Notes under the pieces: model-generated
Databases searched by the model: none
What the model saw: the letters and a program-made list of their open reading frames with translations, nothing else
Told to the model about the DNA's origin: nothing
Position numbers and translations under genes: made by a program
Shown: piece by piece, positions 14,031 to 14,287 of the stretch
Numbering within the stretch: the first letter of the stretch is position 1
Layout: every line of letters starts with the position of its first letter
Origin: Pseudomonadota bacterium
Lineage (GTDB): Bacteria > Pseudomonadota > Gammaproteobacteria > Burkholderiales > Rhodocyclaceae
NCBI GenBank assembly: GCA_030917225.1
Contig: JAUPVD010000468.1
Coordinates: 1-14,287 of the forward strand
Direction of reading: 5' to 3'
DNA length: 14,287 bases

Positions 14031-14287
14031 TGAAATACATTTATCGCAGATTGCTTTGGGTGCTCAGTGTCGTGACGGTTGTCGGAACCGCTGCTGCCCA
14101 AGAGGCGCCCTCGGCGGCGAATGAGGTGCAGTCCATCAATGTAGCGCAGCAGGCAGGTGGCGTTTTGGTGAAACTGACGCTTAAACAGCCCTTGGTAGCG
14201 CCTCCGTCAAGTTTCAGCGTTGCTAATCCGGCACGAGTTGCATTCGATTTTTCCGGAACAACCAATGCAATTGGTCGAAATAGCCAA
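14027..14287 (+). CDS. pilQ: Type IV pilus secretin PilQ, N-terminal part (runs off the window)
   Basis: 87 codons are visible. There are two consecutive in-frame ATGs (14027 and 14030); the first overlaps the pilP stop and both follow a strong GGAGGGG. A Sec signal peptide (about 1-24) ends in TAAAQ. Residues about 33-87 match the start of an AMIN domain (INVAQQAGGVLVKLTLKQP and ARVAFDFSGT), which binds peptidoglycan in PilQ proteins. The secretin pore domain lies beyond the window. PilQ forms the outer-membrane channel through which the pilus passes. Position after pilP supports the call. Confidence 0.93.
   Translation, partial: MMKYIYRRLLWVLSVVTVVGTAAAQEAPSAANEVQSINVAQQAGGVLVKLTLKQPLVAPPSSFSVANPARVAFDFSGTTNAIGRNSQ

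Noticed and set aside
1..14287. CRISPR array, insertion sequence, tRNA, toxin-antitoxin or phage genes
   Set aside because: I looked for regularly spaced direct repeats, transposase frames with flanking repeats, cloverleaf ends and small paired genes and found none; every large frame is explained by a recognised family.

Overview
The window looks like a chromosomal housekeeping segment of a betaproteobacterium, most plausibly a Rhodocyclales-type organism (Dechloromonas or Azonexus relatives). This is an inference from high GC over most of the window, the mrcA/pilMNOPQ divergent pair, the cyaY/lptM/lysA arrangement, and a RegB/RegA (PrrBA/RoxSR-like) redox two-component pair. I see no insertion sequence, prophage, CRISPR array, tRNA or rRNA.

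Layout. From 8361 down to 1 there is one co-directional minus-strand chain: lptM (LPS-translocon lipoprotein), lysA (diaminopimelate decarboxylase), an RND periplasmic adaptor, an RND inner-membrane pump, then after a gap of about 75 bases regB (sensor kinase), regA (response regulator), hslR (Hsp15) and the N-terminal part of an MFS transporter that leaves the window. Five of the junctions are 4-base ATGA stop/start overlaps (lptM-lysA, lysA-adaptor, adaptor-pump, regB-regA, regA-hslR), which suggests translational coupling. Divergent to lptM, with only 36 bases between start codons, is cyaY (frataxin-like protein). cyaY converges on mrcA (PBP1A), and their stop codons share a single CTAG. 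mrcA reads leftward from a 165-base divergent intergenic region, and pilM, pilN, pilO, pilP and the start of pilQ read rightward from it, again joined by ATGA overlaps.

How the genes fit together. The right half covers the cell envelope: PBP1A builds peptidoglycan, and PilMNOP plus the PilQ secretin form the alignment complex and outer-membrane pore of the type IV pilus. In the middle, LysA supplies lysine and consumes meso-diaminopimelate, LptM assists the LPS transport pore, and CyaY delivers or regulates iron for Fe-S assembly. The left half pairs a tripartite efflux pump, without its own outer-membrane channel in the window, with a redox-sensing two-component system.

I found no clearly undescribed system. 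The observations most worth a second look are: the tight coupling of lysA to an RND pump and then to RegBA; a lysine directly after the phospho-accepting histidine of RegB, where the family usually has glutamate; a perfect 10-bp inverted repeat spanning the hslR stop and the MFS translation start; and a marked GC drop from pilN/pilO onward.
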